Numbered from the stretch's first letter, positions 53,152 through 61,942 are shown. The stretch: 64,000 nucleotides of DNA from CALDSL01 sp039810245 (GCA_039810245.1 JBDHWQ010000019.1:15037-79036), one strand, 5' to 3'. Made by a program: numbers and translations. Notes: generated by a model from the sequence alone, not told the origin.

Positions 53152-55218
53152 GTGCCCAACCGATTGATCCAAGAAACATCGCCATATCTCTTGCAACACG
53201 CCAACAACCCGGTGGACTGGTTCCCCTGGGGCGATGAAGCCCTGGCAAAGGCACGCAGCGAGAACAAGCCGATTTTCCTGAGCATTGGCTACGCAGCCTG
53301 CCACTGGTGCCACGTGATGGAAGAAGAGTCGTTTACCGACCCGGCGACGGCCGAGATTATGAACCGCGAGTTTGTCAGCATCAAAGTCGACCGCGAAGAG
53401 CGGCCGGACCTGGACAGCATTTACATGACCGCGGTGACGGCGATGACCGGCAGCGGCGGGTGGCCGATGAGCGTATTCCTGACGCCCGAGGGGCGGCCGT
53501 TCTATGGCGGCACCTACTTTCCCCCGGCGCGACGCTATGGCATGCCATCCTTTAAAGAGGTACTGATCAGCGCATCGCGCGCGTGGAAGGAATCAAAGGG
53601 CGAAATTTACCGCGTGGCTGACCGGCTGACCGAGCACCTGCGCGAAACCGCGCGCTGGGGTGCGGAAGAGGGCGCGGTGCTGCAGGAGACTACGCTGCAA
53701 ACCGCCGCGCGAGACCTGATGCAGAGTTATGACCGGTCGCACGGCGGCTGGGGCCCGGCGCCCAAATTCCCACAGCCCATGGCCGTGGAGTTTCTGCTGC
53801 AGCAGGCTTCGCGTGGGATGCATGGCGCGCTGGAGACCGCGCTAGGGGCGCTGCGTGCCATGCAGCGCGGCGGCATGTATGACCTGGTGGGCGGCGGCTT
53901 TCACCGCTACAGCACCGACGAGCGCTGGCTGGTGCCGCACTTCGAGAAGATGCTGTATGATAATGCCCAGCTAGCGCTGGCCTACCTGCACGGTTACCAG
54001 GTGAGCGGCGACGCGCAGCTGCGGCGCACGGCCGAGGAAACGCTGGATTTTGTGCTGCGCGAGCTGACCGGCCCGGAAGGCGGGTTCTACAGCAGCCTGG
54101 ACGCCGATTCGGATGGCAAGGAAGGGCTGTATTACGTGTGGGGGCAGCGCGAGATTGCCCACCTGGTACGGGATGACCTGGAGCGCGGCATCCTTGAAGA
54201 TGCTTATGGCGTGAAGGATGAGGGCAACTTCGAGGGTTATAACATTTTGCAGCAGCAGGTTGATGATGCACGGCTGGCCGAAAAATGGAACCTGAGCGAG
54301 GACGAGCTGCGCGAACGGCTGGCGGGCATGCGCGCGCGGCTGTTCACCGCGCGCGAGAGCCGGGTGCGCCCGGCCACGGATGACAAAGTGCTGACTGCCT
54401 GGAACGCGCTGGCGCTGGTTGCCTTCGCGGAAGCGGCGCGCGCCCTGGGGCGCGTGGATTATCTGGCCGCAGCGCAGCGCAACGCAGCCTTCTTGCTCGA
54501 ACACCTGCTGGAGGATGGCCGGCTGATGCGCGCCTGGCGCGCCGGGCAGGCACGGCACGATGGTTTCCTTGAAGATTACGCCGGGCTGGCGCTGGGTTTG
54601 CTGGCACTATACCAGGCGGATGGCGACCCGCGCTGGTACGCAGCGGCGCGCCGGCTGGCAGTCGAGATGGTAGAAGCCTTCCGCGATCCGGCGGGTGGTT
54701 TTTTCAACACGCGCGGTGATGCGGCCGCACTGCTTGTGCGGCCCAAAGACTTCCAGGATAACGCTGTGCCATCCGGCAACGCAATGGCGGCCATGGCGCT
54801 GCTGGTGCTGGACGCTTACGAGGCGCACGGCGAATGGCGCAGCCTGGCGGAAAGCATGCTGGCCGGGATGCAGAGCTATGCCACGCGCTACCCGATGGCG
54901 TTCGCCTACTGGCTGCAGGCCATGGACTTTGCGCTAGGCCCGGTGCAGCAGGTGGCGGTGGTATGGCAGCAGAAGACTCCGGCGCTGGATGCGATGCGCA
55001 AGACCCTGACCGGCGCCTACCGGCCGCGGGTGGTGACGGCGCTGGCGAAGCTGCCATTGGAGGCAGAGACGCCGGCGCTGCTGGCCGACCGCCCGGCGCG
55101 GAATGGCGCGCCTACCGCCTACGTGTGCCGCGGGTTCACCTGCGAGCTGCCGGTGACGGACGCAGCCGCGTTGGAAGCGCAGCTTGCGGCAGGCTCAGGC
55201 GGCCAGGAAGGCGAGTAG
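53152..55218 (+). CDS. YyaL/DUF255-type thioredoxin-fold protein (GTG start)
   Basis: 688 residues, the usual length. The N-terminal DUF255 domain opens RLIQETSPYLLQHANNPVDW and has the thioredoxin-like CHWCH motif (Cys50, Cys53). The rest is an (alpha/alpha)6-barrel related to N-acylglucosamine 2-epimerases (GGFHRYSTDERWLVPHFEKMLYDNA). Homologues occur from bacteria to human SPATA20; the reaction is not established. GTG start with GAGG overlapping the end of the SIS gene, so translation is coupled. Its last 24 bp overlap the convergent hydrolase gene. Confidence 0.94.
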   Translation: MPNRLIQETSPYLLQHANNPVDWFPWGDEALAKARSENKPIFLSIGYAACHWCHVMEEESFTDPATAEIMNREFVSIKVDREERPDLDSIYMTAVTAMTGSGGWPMSVFLTPEGRPFYGGTYFPPARRYGMPSFKEVLISASRAWKESKGEIYRVADRLTEHLRETARWGAEEGAVLQETTLQTAARDLMQSYDRSHGGWGPAPKFPQPMAVEFLLQQASRGMHGALETALGALRAMQRGGMYDLVGGGFHRYSTDERWLVPHFEKMLYDNAQLALAYLHGYQVSGDAQLRRTAEETLDFVLRELTGPEGGFYSSLDADSDGKEGLYYVWGQREIAHLVRDDLERGILEDAYGVKDEGNFEGYNILQQQVDDARLAEKWNLSEDELRERLAGMRARLFTARESRVRPATDDKVLTAWNALALVAFAEAARALGRVDYLAAAQRNAAFLLEHLLEDGRLMRAWRAGQARHDGFLEDYAGLALGLLALYQADGDPRWYAAARRLAVEMVEAFRDPAGGFFNTRGDAAALLVRPKDFQDNAVPSGNAMAAMALLVLDAYEAHGEWRSLAESMLAGMQSYATRYPMAFAYWLQAMDFALGPVQQVAVVWQQKTPALDAMRKTLTGAYRPRVVTALAKLPLEAETPALLADRPARNGAPTAYVCRGFTCELPVTDAAALEAQLAAGSGGQEGE

Positions 55219-55959
55219 TTCCTGGTTGAAGCGCTCGGGTTGGTCGGCGATCACGGCGTGGTTGCCGCCCGGGATGACCACCTGGCGCGCGCCAGGGATG
55301 GCCATCAGTTCGGCCTGCACGCGCGGCGGCACGGTGGTGTCCAGCGCGCCGGTGATGATCAGCGTGGGGATGCGAATTGATGCCAACCGCCGGCGGCTGT
55401 CGAACAGGGCCAGCGCGCGCATCGCGGCGCGGTATGCGCGCGGGTCAGCGGCGAGGATCTTTTGCACCAGCAGGTCGCGCAGCACCTGCTGCTCAGGAGC
55501 GGGGAAGACGCGCCTCGCCACCGCTTCCGCCTGATAGCGCACGCCGCGCAGGTTTGCAACGGCAAACCGGCGCAGCAGGTAGGCTGTTTCGTTCCAGCGG
55601 CGCGGGCGCAGGCAGGCGAAGGTGCTCACCAGCACCAGCTTCTCCGCCAGCCCGGGGGCGAGCAGGGCAATGGTCTGCGCCACCGTGCCGCCCAACGACA
55701 AACCGATGATCGCAGCGCGCGGGATGCCCTGCTCGCGCAGCATCGCCAGCACGGCGCGCGCCGCGCCAGAAATTGTCCAGCGACCGGCCGGCGCGGGCGA
55801 GCGGCCAAACCCGGGCAGGTCTACCGCCAGTGGGCGGAAACCCGCGGCAGCCAGGGCGGGGAACTGCAAAGCCCACGATTCGCCATCCGCGCCCAGGCCG
55901 TGGATGAGCACCACCGGGCGGGTTCCTTGCGGGTAAGGGTCGAGGGTTGCAATTGTCAT
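55195..55959 (-). CDS. Alpha/beta-hydrolase
   Basis: 254 residues. HGLGADGESW (oxyanion region), nucleophile Ser88 in GLSLGG, an acid in GALDTTVPP and His in PGGNHAV complete the fold and triad. The size and motifs fit the MhpC/3-oxoadipate enol-lactonase-like group, but the substrate is unknown. ATG at 55959; a longer in-frame extension lacks similarity. The end overlaps the yyaL-type gene by 24 bp. Divergent from murA. Confidence 0.9.
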   Translation of the reverse strand: MTIATLDPYPQGTRPVVLIHGLGADGESWALQFPALAAAGFRPLAVDLPGFGRSPAPAGRWTISGAARAVLAMLREQGIPRAAIIGLSLGGTVAQTIALLAPGLAEKLVLVSTFACLRPRRWNETAYLLRRFAVANLRGVRYQAEAVARRVFPAPEQQVLRDLLVQKILAADPRAYRAAMRALALFDSRRRLASIRIPTLIITGALDTTVPPRVQAELMAIPGARQVVIPGGNHAVIADQPERFNQELLAFLAA

Positions 55960-55983
55960 GGCGGGTGCGCATCCTGCATCTAT

Positions 55984-56011
55984 AGTATACTGTGAGGCAA
56001 GCGCTCGACAA
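55984..56011. promoter_or_regulatory. Divergent promoter region, hydrolase / murA
   Basis: AGTATACT (55984-55991) is a palindrome, giving TATACT on both strands. For the hydrolase (minus), TTGTCG at 56006-56011 lies 16 nt upstream, a reasonable -35. For murA no -35 is evident, but GGAGG precedes its ATG. Confidence 0.5.
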
Positions 56012-56036
56012 CCACAATCCCCCTTGGAGGCTGTGA

Positions 56037-57320
56037 ATGGATAAGTTTGTGATTGAGGGTGGGATCCCCCTGCATGGCGAGGTGACCCCGGCGGGCAACA
56101 AGAACGCGGCACTGCCGCTGCTGGCGGCCTGCCTGCTGACCGACGAGCCCGTGACGCTGCACAACGTACCGAATATCGGTGACGTACAGGCCATGCGCCG
56201 GCTGCTGGAAAGCCTGGGCGTGGAAATCACCCAACTGGACGCCAACAACTGGGTGCTGCAGGCCAGGAATATCGCCCCGGCCGACCTGGACCCCGACCTG
56301 ACACGCAAAATCCGCGCATCCATTCTCCTGGCCGGGCCGATGACCGCGCGCTTCGGCGAGCTGCGGCTGCCGCCGCCAGGTGGTGACGTGATTGGCCGGC
56401 GGCGGGTGGACACGCACCTGTTGGCGCTCAGCAAGCTGGGCGCGAAAGTCAGCTACGACCGCTCGTTTGCCTTCCAGTCCAACGGGCTGAAAGGCGCGGA
56501 TATCCTGCTGGACGAGGCCAGCGTGACCGCCACCGAGAACGCGATCATGGCCTGCGCGCTGGCGCAGGGCGAATCGGTGCTGCGCAATGCGGCCTCTGAG
56601 CCGCATATCCAGGAATTATGCCACTTTCTCAACGGGCTGGGCGCGCAGATTGAAAATATCGGCTCGAACACGCTGCATATCAGCGGGCGGCCGCGGCTGC
56701 ACGGCGGCGAGTACACCATCGGGCCGGATTATCTTGAAGTAGTCAGTTTTATCGGCGCGGCAGTGGTTACCCGCGGCTCGATCCGCATCCGCAACGCCGG
56801 GCCGGGCTACCTGGACATGATCCGGCTGGTCTTTGGCCGGCTGGGCGTGGTGTGGGAGGTGGACGGTGAGGATATCATCGTACCCCACCAGCAGCCACTG
56901 CAGATCGAAAATGACCTGGGCGGGGCGATCCCCACCATAAACGTCAATACCTGGCCGGCCTTCCCCACCGACCTGATGAGCATTGCCATTGTGGTGGCCA
57001 CGCAGTCGCGCGGGTCGGTGTTGTTCCACGACTGGATGTATCCCAGCCGCATGTTCTTCACCGATAAACTGGGCGGGATGGGCGCGCAGATCGTGCTGTG
57101 CGACCCGCACCGCTGCATCGTACAGGGGCCTACGGCGCTGTACAGCGAGAAGATGGAAAGCCCGGACATCCGCGCCGGGATGGCGCTGCTGCTGGCGGCG
57201 CTATCCGCCAACGGGCGTTCAGTGATCCGCAATATCGGCCAGATCGATCGCGGTTATGAAAATGTGGACCAAAAACTGGCCTCACTGGGCGCGCGCATTG
57301 AGCGCCAGACCGAACAGTAA
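56037..57320 (+). CDS. murA: MurA, UDP-GlcNAc enolpyruvyltransferase (Asp117 variant)
   Basis: 427 residues. VTPAGNKNAALPLLAA at the N-terminus has the conserved Lys/Asn pair. The flexible active-site loop reads PPPGGDVIGRRRVD: Asp117 replaces the Cys that fosfomycin alkylates in most bacteria. Natural Asp variants stay active and are fosfomycin-resistant (known in Mycobacterium and Chlamydia). The enzyme commits UDP-GlcNAc to peptidoglycan by adding enolpyruvate. It has a GGAGG SD and ends before a hairpin terminator. Confidence 0.96.
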   Translation: MDKFVIEGGIPLHGEVTPAGNKNAALPLLAACLLTDEPVTLHNVPNIGDVQAMRRLLESLGVEITQLDANNWVLQARNIAPADLDPDLTRKIRASILLAGPMTARFGELRLPPPGGDVIGRRRVDTHLLALSKLGAKVSYDRSFAFQSNGLKGADILLDEASVTATENAIMACALAQGESVLRNAASEPHIQELCHFLNGLGAQIENIGSNTLHISGRPRLHGGEYTIGPDYLEVVSFIGAAVVTRGSIRIRNAGPGYLDMIRLVFGRLGVVWEVDGEDIIVPHQQPLQIENDLGGAIPTINVNTWPAFPTDLMSIAIVVATQSRGSVLFHDWMYPSRMFFTDKLGGMGAQIVLCDPHRCIVQGPTALYSEKMESPDIRAGMALLLAALSANGRSVIRNIGQIDRGYENVDQKLASLGARIERQTEQ

Positions 57321-57328
57321 AGACAATC

Positions 57329-57353
57329 AAAAAGCCGGGCTGTACGCCCGGCT
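57329..57353. terminator. Intrinsic terminator between murA and trxA
   Basis: Stem AGCCGGGC/GCCCGGCT with a 5-nt loop. Five Ts follow on the minus strand (end of trxA); on the plus strand the tail is weaker (CTTTG), but may still end murA. Confidence 0.85.
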
Positions 57354-57375
57354 CTTTGTTGGCTGACAGCGCAGC

Positions 57376-57729
57376 CTAGTTGTTGTTTTCGGTGTTCCCC
57401 GCAACTGTCAGGAACTCGTTGACCACGTCGCGCAGCATACCCTCGGGCAGCGCGCCGACCTGGCGGTGGACGATTTTGCCGTTCCAGACGAACAGCATGG
57501 TGGGGATGCCCTGGACGCCGTAGCGCATGGCCCATTCCGAATTTTCGTCGGTATTGACTTTGGCAATCACCAGTTTGCCGGCCTGTTCTTCGGCAAGTTT
57601 ATCAAGCACCGGAGCGACCATTTTGCACGGCACGCACCAGGGCGCCCAGAAATCTACGATCACAGGCAGGTCGGATTTGAGGACGGTCTGCTCAAAGTCG
57701 TTATCGGTTACTTGAATGGGTTGTGTCAT
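57376..57729 (-). CDS. trxA: Thioredoxin
   Basis: 117 residues. The active site WCVPCK (Cys32, Cys35) has Val in place of the usual Gly, an uncommon but functional-looking variant that may shift redox potential. The cis-Pro region GIPTMLFVWNG and C-terminal helix are normal. ATG preceded by AGGAG and an extended -10 promoter. Confidence 0.96.
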   Translation of the reverse strand: MTQPIQVTDNDFEQTVLKSDLPVIVDFWAPWCVPCKMVAPVLDKLAEEQAGKLVIAKVNTDENSEWAMRYGVQGIPTMLFVWNGKIVHRQVGALPEGMLRDVVNEFLTVAGNTENNN

Positions 57730-57771
57730 CCAGCTTACTCCTATCTTTCTATATCCGGGTCAGTCGTGGAG

Positions 57772-57780
57772 AGTATACCA
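57772..57780 (-). promoter_or_regulatory. Extended -10 promoter of trxA
   Basis: Minus-strand TGGTATACT, a TGn-TATACT extended -10, 42 nt before the ATG. No -35 match at standard spacing. Confidence 0.65.
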
Positions 57781-57810
57781 TACCAAAAGGGGAGCGCGAG
57801 GTGTGGATGA

Positions 57811-57875
57811 ACAAATGTAGAAGGTCAGGAATCTTCTCCCTTACGGGAAAAAAACTTGACCTTCGAAACAAATGT
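57811..57875. repeat. Inverted repeat flanked by a direct repeat
   Basis: GAAGGTCA (57820-57827) and TGACCTTC (57857-57864) are a perfect 8-bp inverted pair, and ACAAATGT appears in direct orientation on each side (57811-57818 and 57868-57875). A smaller CCC-TTAC-GGG hairpin lies between. It is just downstream of the PhoB-type gene and upstream of trxA. Confidence 0.6.
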
Positions 57876-57876
57876 C

Positions 57877-58608
57877 TTAACCGTTCGCCTGCGCGCGCAG
57901 GCGATTGTAATCCACAAAACGGTAGCCCACGCCGCGCTCGGTGAGGATATATTTGGGGTTGGCAGGGTCTTTTTCGAGTTTCTGGCGCAGGTAGTTGATG
58001 TACAGGCGCACGTAATGTGGCTCGTCGCGGTATTCGTAACCCCACACCTTGGAGAGAAGCTGGTCATAGGTCATGACCCAGCCGGCGTTCTGCACCAGGT
58101 GATACAGCAGCCGGTACTCGGTAGGCCGCAGCTTGACCTGCTCGCCATCCACCCATACCTCGCGGCGCGAAAAATCAATCTTCAGGCGATCATCGACGTT
58201 GATCAGCTCAGGCGCGCCGCTGCCGGATTGGTCGGTGCGGCGCAGCACGGCGCGCACGCGGCTGACCAGCTCGCGCGGGCTGAAGGGCTTGGTGACATAG
58301 TCGTCGGCGCCCAGCTCCAGGCCGCGCACGCGGTCGTCTTCCTCGCCCTTGGCGGTGAGCATGATCACCGGTACAGTGCTGACTTCGCGGATCATGCGCA
58401 GCACCTCGAAGCCGTCGAGGTCGGGCAGCATCACGTCCAGCAGCACCAGGTCGGGCAGGGAATCGCGCAGGGCCTGGATGGCCGTCATGCCGCGGTAGGC
58501 CTCGATCACGTGAAAACCATCGTGCTCGAGGTTCAAGCGAATAAAACGCGCTATGCGCTCTTCATCATCGACTACCAGGATGGTACGGTTTTTGAGAGAG
58601 TCATCCAT
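57877..58608 (-). CDS. OmpR/PhoB-family response regulator
   Basis: 243 residues. The receiver has VVDDE, phospho-accepting Asp in LVLLDVMLPDLDG, conserved Thr (MLTAK) and Lys (YVTKPFS). The C-terminal winged-helix DNA-binding domain (about 140-235) has LRPTEYRLLYHLVQNAG and YINYLRQKLEKDP...VRGVGYRF-like features. Its kinase is not adjacent. It follows the FHA/small-protein genes on the same strand and may be their transcriptional output. Confidence 0.95.
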   Translation of the reverse strand: MDDSLKNRTILVVDDEERIARFIRLNLEHDGFHVIEAYRGMTAIQALRDSLPDLVLLDVMLPDLDGFEVLRMIREVSTVPVIMLTAKGEEDDRVRGLELGADDYVTKPFSPRELVSRVRAVLRRTDQSGSGAPELINVDDRLKIDFSRREVWVDGEQVKLRPTEYRLLYHLVQNAGWVMTYDQLLSKVWGYEYRDEPHYVRLYINYLRQKLEKDPANPKYILTERGVGYRFVDYNRLRAQANG

Positions 58609-58658
58609 CGTTTGCTTGCTTCCGCAATTTTGCCTTGCGCGCCCTGACCGGCAGAGCG

Positions 58659-58898
58659 TTATTCACGGACGTGCGTGATGATCTCTTCTTCCGCGCCATC
58701 CGACATGACTTCGATGAAGTTGACGCGCGACAGGGGCCAGATGACCGTGGTGACGTTGTTGTTGATGTAGCTGATATCTTTGCCATCCCTGCGGCGCGGG
58801 CTTTTTACGGTGATAATCTGGTCGGAAGAGCCAGGCAGCGCATCCACTTCACCGACGATGGGGTCTTCGTTCTGAATGTGCAGGATTACCGAGATCAT
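58659..58898 (-). CDS. Small conserved-looking protein of unknown function
   Basis: 79 residues from the ATG at 58896-58898, with AAGG 7 nt upstream; a second ATG two codons earlier is possible. It is acidic, beta-rich in appearance (ISVILHIQNEDPIVGEV, IITVKSPRRRDG, NNVTTVIWPLSRVNFIEVM) and lacks membrane helices or Cys. I do not recognise a family. Its position between the FHA protein and the PhoB-type regulator suggests a link to that signalling set. Confidence 0.7.
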   Translation of the reverse strand: MISVILHIQNEDPIVGEVDALPGSSDQIITVKSPRRRDGKDISYINNNVTTVIWPLSRVNFIEVMSDGAEEEIITHVRE

Positions 58899-58999
58899 GG
58901 GCATGCCTTATTGAATCAGTTTGAGGTATGAGACGTACCCTTCGACGGGCTCAAAGCACTTTGTGGCCCTTCGTGGAGTGCGGATACACAGGTATTGTA

Positions 59000-59527
59000 T
59001 CAATTCCCGGGCCGGCGGATCAAGACCTGGATCTTCAGTTTGCCAAGTGCAAACACGTCGCCGTGGCTGACCGGGTATTCGATCTGCGGGGCGATTTTTT
59101 GGCCATTGACGCGCGTGCCATTGGATGAGCCCAGGTCGACGATGTAGCAGCGCTGGCGTGAGATTTTCAGCAGCGCATGGCTGCGCGAAACTCCCTGCCC
59201 GTAGGCTTCGTAGGGCGTGAGGTCCACGTCCGCCTGCTGTGGCTGGCCATCGGCGGCGCGGCCCAAAATGTACTCCGTGCGGCCGGAAAGGTGGATGACG
59301 CTGCCTTTTTCGACGATGTGCAGCGAAATCATCAGCTCGCTGGCGCCCACGCCACCGGTGAGCGGCGCAGTGGGCATGGACATGAACGGTGAGGACAGCG
59401 TGTTGGTAGACGTGCGCTGCAAGGATTGCGTGGAAAGCGGGTCTGCCGTAGTCAGTTGCGCGCCACATTCAGCGCAATAGTAGGCGCCTTCCAGTTCTTT
59501 ATGCTTGCAGTTTGGACAAATAATCAT
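59000..59527 (-). CDS. Zinc-ribbon/FHA-domain protein
   Basis: 175 residues. An N-terminal zinc ribbon (CPNCKHKELEGAYYCAECG, four Cys) precedes a linker of about 40 residues and an FHA domain (about 75-170) with GVSRSHA and DLGSSNGT, the phospho-threonine pocket. FHA domains bind Thr-phosphorylated partners. The start overlaps the J-VWA stop by 1 nt, so it is translationally coupled to it, in a kinase-phosphatase operon. Confidence 0.94.
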   Translation of the reverse strand: MIICPNCKHKELEGAYYCAECGAQLTTADPLSTQSLQRTSTNTLSSPFMSMPTAPLTGGVGASELMISLHIVEKGSVIHLSGRTEYILGRAADGQPQQADVDLTPYEAYGQGVSRSHALLKISRQRCYIVDLGSSNGTRVNGQKIAPQIEYPVSHGDVFALGKLKIQVLIRRPGN

Positions 59528-60996
59528 CAGCGCGGCTCCATCCCGGATGGCAGCAGCAGGGCGCGCGTGCCATATTTGACGCGCTTATCGCCATCTTTGC
59601 TGAACACCCGGCTGTTTCGAATATGTTCGGCTTCCGCAAGCACGGTATGGGCAAACTCGCGGTCGCCACGCGAAAGTAAATTGGTAGCCAAAAATTGCAA
59701 CTGGCGCGCCGCCTGGTCCGGCTCGCCGGCTTCCACCTGGCGGCGGGCGCGCTCTTGCATGCGATACAGCGTCATGCGCGAGACGGCTTCGAGTACCGCG
59801 GACGGCACCGGCTCGAGGTCGGGCAGGTCGCTGACCGGGCAGCGCACATCGACGAACAGGCGCGCGCGGCGCGCGCCGCGATCGAACACCTGCATCTTCA
59901 GCCGCCCGGAGAAGAGCTGCAGCGCGTCAGCGTCGGCGGCGATAGGCGCCACCACCAGCTCCAGCAGCAGCGAGAGACCCTTGGCGCGCTGCAGGTTACC
60001 CAGCACCAGCGGCGTCTCAGGGGCCAGCGAGCCCACATCGGGGTGCAGGCGAAAAGCGTAGCGCAGCGCCACAGCACTTTCCGGCTGGAACTCGAGCGTA
60101 ATGCCGCGCGCGTAGACCGCGCTGGCGGTGAGCACTTTCTGGTCCAGTGCGGCGGCCAGGTCTTTGGTTGAGCGGATAAACTGGGTGGTTCCGCCGGTGA
60201 TCGCCACCAGCGCGTCGAGGAAGGTGTCGTTCCATTCGTGGCCAATGCCCAGGGCATGGATGCCGATGCCTTCCTGGCTGGCGGCCTCGGCCAGCGCCAG
60301 GCAGGATTGCTCGTCGCCGTAGGTGTGCCCGTCGGTGAGCAGGATGAGCTGGCGCAGGCAGTCCTCCGCTGCGCCGCGGCGCAGCTGCTCCAGCCCCAGC
60401 GACAGGCCGCGAAAAATCTCGGTGCCGCCGCCGGTCTGGATCGTATAAATTTGCGTTTCGGCTTTGCCCAGCGCGGATACGCGCGTGGGCGGCAGCACGA
60501 CTTCGGCGCGGTCGCTGAAGGTAACCACCGAGACGGTATCGGTCTGCTTGAGACGGCGAATCGCCTGGGTCAGGCTGGCCTTAAGCATGTCCATGCGCTC
60601 GCCCTGCATCGAGGTCGAGCGATCGACCACGAAGGCCAGGTGCACCGGCACGCCGCTCTCGCCAGCCGCGCTGGCGGTGCAGTTGACTTCCAGCAGGGCG
60701 TACAGCAACTGAGGCTCGGGCAGTCGCTCGATGGCCGGCCGGCTGGTGCGCATGTGGACCGAAATCTCGGGCTGGGCCAGCAGGCCTTCGGGCAGGGTGG
60801 CGTCGTATTCGGCGCGGCGGCGCGCGCTGCCAAGCACCTCGTAGGCTTCCTGCACGCGCAGGAACCACTCGGTGGTGCGGGCGTCGGGGTTGGCGTCGGG
60901 GTGCGAGCGGCGCGCAGCGGCAAAGTACGCGCTGCGGATCTCATCCGGCGTGGCGTCAATGCTCAAACCCAGTGCCGCGTAATAATCCCCCGCCAT
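59527..60996 (-). CDS. J-domain-VWA fusion protein
   Basis: 489 residues. Residues 4-66 are a J domain with the essential HPD (32-34) in RRSHPDANPD, which would stimulate a DnaK-type Hsp70. Residues about 115-290 are a von Willebrand A domain with a complete MIDAS DRSTS (Asp125, Ser127, Ser129) and an LTDG strand. A beta-rich region and a helical C-terminus follow. I start at the ATG (60996), with AGGTG upstream, rather than a GTG two codons earlier. It sits between PP2C and FHA genes; the role is unknown but could be assembly of a phospho-regulated complex. Confidence 0.9.
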   Translation of the reverse strand: MAGDYYAALGLSIDATPDEIRSAYFAAARRSHPDANPDARTTEWFLRVQEAYEVLGSARRRAEYDATLPEGLLAQPEISVHMRTSRPAIERLPEPQLLYALLEVNCTASAAGESGVPVHLAFVVDRSTSMQGERMDMLKASLTQAIRRLKQTDTVSVVTFSDRAEVVLPPTRVSALGKAETQIYTIQTGGGTEIFRGLSLGLEQLRRGAAEDCLRQLILLTDGHTYGDEQSCLALAEAASQEGIGIHALGIGHEWNDTFLDALVAITGGTTQFIRSTKDLAAALDQKVLTASAVYARGITLEFQPESAVALRYAFRLHPDVGSLAPETPLVLGNLQRAKGLSLLLELVVAPIAADADALQLFSGRLKMQVFDRGARRARLFVDVRCPVSDLPDLEPVPSAVLEAVSRMTLYRMQERARRQVEAGEPDQAARQLQFLATNLLSRGDREFAHTVLAEAEHIRNSRVFSKDGDKRVKYGTRALLLPSGMEPR

Positions 60997-61002
60997 ACGC
61001 AC

Positions 61003-61908
61003 CTACCGTGGGAACTTAACCAGGATCACGCTGATATTGTCCGGCCCGCCCTCGCTGTTGGCGGCTTCCACCAACTGGCGACAGGCTTCGTCCACGCTGG
61101 CGCTCTTCTGCACAATGTGGAAAATATCTTTATCCGGCACCACGCCCCACAGGCCATCCGAACAGATTAACAGGTAGCCGGGCTGGGGAAACTCATGACT
61201 GTGGATATCGGGGTGCAGCGGGTCCACCTGACCCACAGCGCGGTACAGCACGTTGCGGTGCGGGTAGACGCGCGCTTCCTCTTCGGTCAGCTCGCCCAGC
61301 TCAATCAGGCGCCGTACCAGCGAATGGTCCTGGGTGATGGCGGTCATCTGTCCGCGCGGGCTGATCAGGTACGCGCGGCTGTCGCCCACGTGGGCCAGGA
61401 TTACCTGGCTACCCAGGGCCAGAGCCGTGGTGAGCGTGGTGCCGCCGCCCGGCGCGCTGGCGCTGACAGCCGCATGCGCGGCGGCCACCCCGGCGGCCAG
61501 CACTTCCTGCAGGCTGGTGGTCTGCCCATCCATGCCGCGGCCGGTGAACAGCCCGCGCAGGTTGCTGAGCAGGTGATCGGCCATGGCGCGCGTGGCGGTG
61601 GCGCTGGCCACCTCGCCGTGCTCATGACCGCCCATGCCGTCGGCAACGATGAAAATACCGGCCGGGATTTCCTTCTCGCCTCCGGCCAGCACGGTGTTGA
61701 GCACGAACAGATTATCCTCGTTGTGGTCGCGCAGCATGCCCACCGACTGGGCGCAGCCAACCAGGTATTGCGAAGGCTGGACCGGCGGCTCCTGGCGGGT
61801 GACAGCGAGCAACTGCTCTTCGGTCAATGGCGCGGTCTTAATGTCTTCAGCCGAAGACTTGCGCGCGGGTTTCTGCTTGCGGAACAGCCGATCAAACCAT
61901 GCAGACAC
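61003..61908 (-). CDS. PP2C-type Ser/Thr protein phosphatase (GTG start)
   Basis: 301 residues. After a basic N-terminus of about 60 residues the PP2C motifs appear: RDHNEDN, VADGMGGHEHGE, HVGDSRAYL, DHSLV, SDGLWGVV and GPDNISVILV, which supply the metal-binding Asp residues. It removes phosphate from Ser/Thr of partner proteins. The GTG at 61908 is 6 nt after AGGAGG; an ATG two codons upstream directly abuts that SD and is less likely. No membrane helix. Genes on both sides are on the same strand. Confidence 0.94.
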   Translation of the reverse strand: MSAWFDRLFRKQKPARKSSAEDIKTAPLTEEQLLAVTRQEPPVQPSQYLVGCAQSVGMLRDHNEDNLFVLNTVLAGGEKEIPAGIFIVADGMGGHEHGEVASATATRAMADHLLSNLRGLFTGRGMDGQTTSLQEVLAAGVAAAHAAVSASAPGGGTTLTTALALGSQVILAHVGDSRAYLISPRGQMTAITQDHSLVRRLIELGELTEEEARVYPHRNVLYRAVGQVDPLHPDIHSHEFPQPGYLLICSDGLWGVVPDKDIFHIVQKSASVDEACRQLVEAANSEGGPDNISVILVKFPR

Positions 61909-61942
61909 GAACATCCTCCTGAACGACGCGGCCCCGGCGAGC

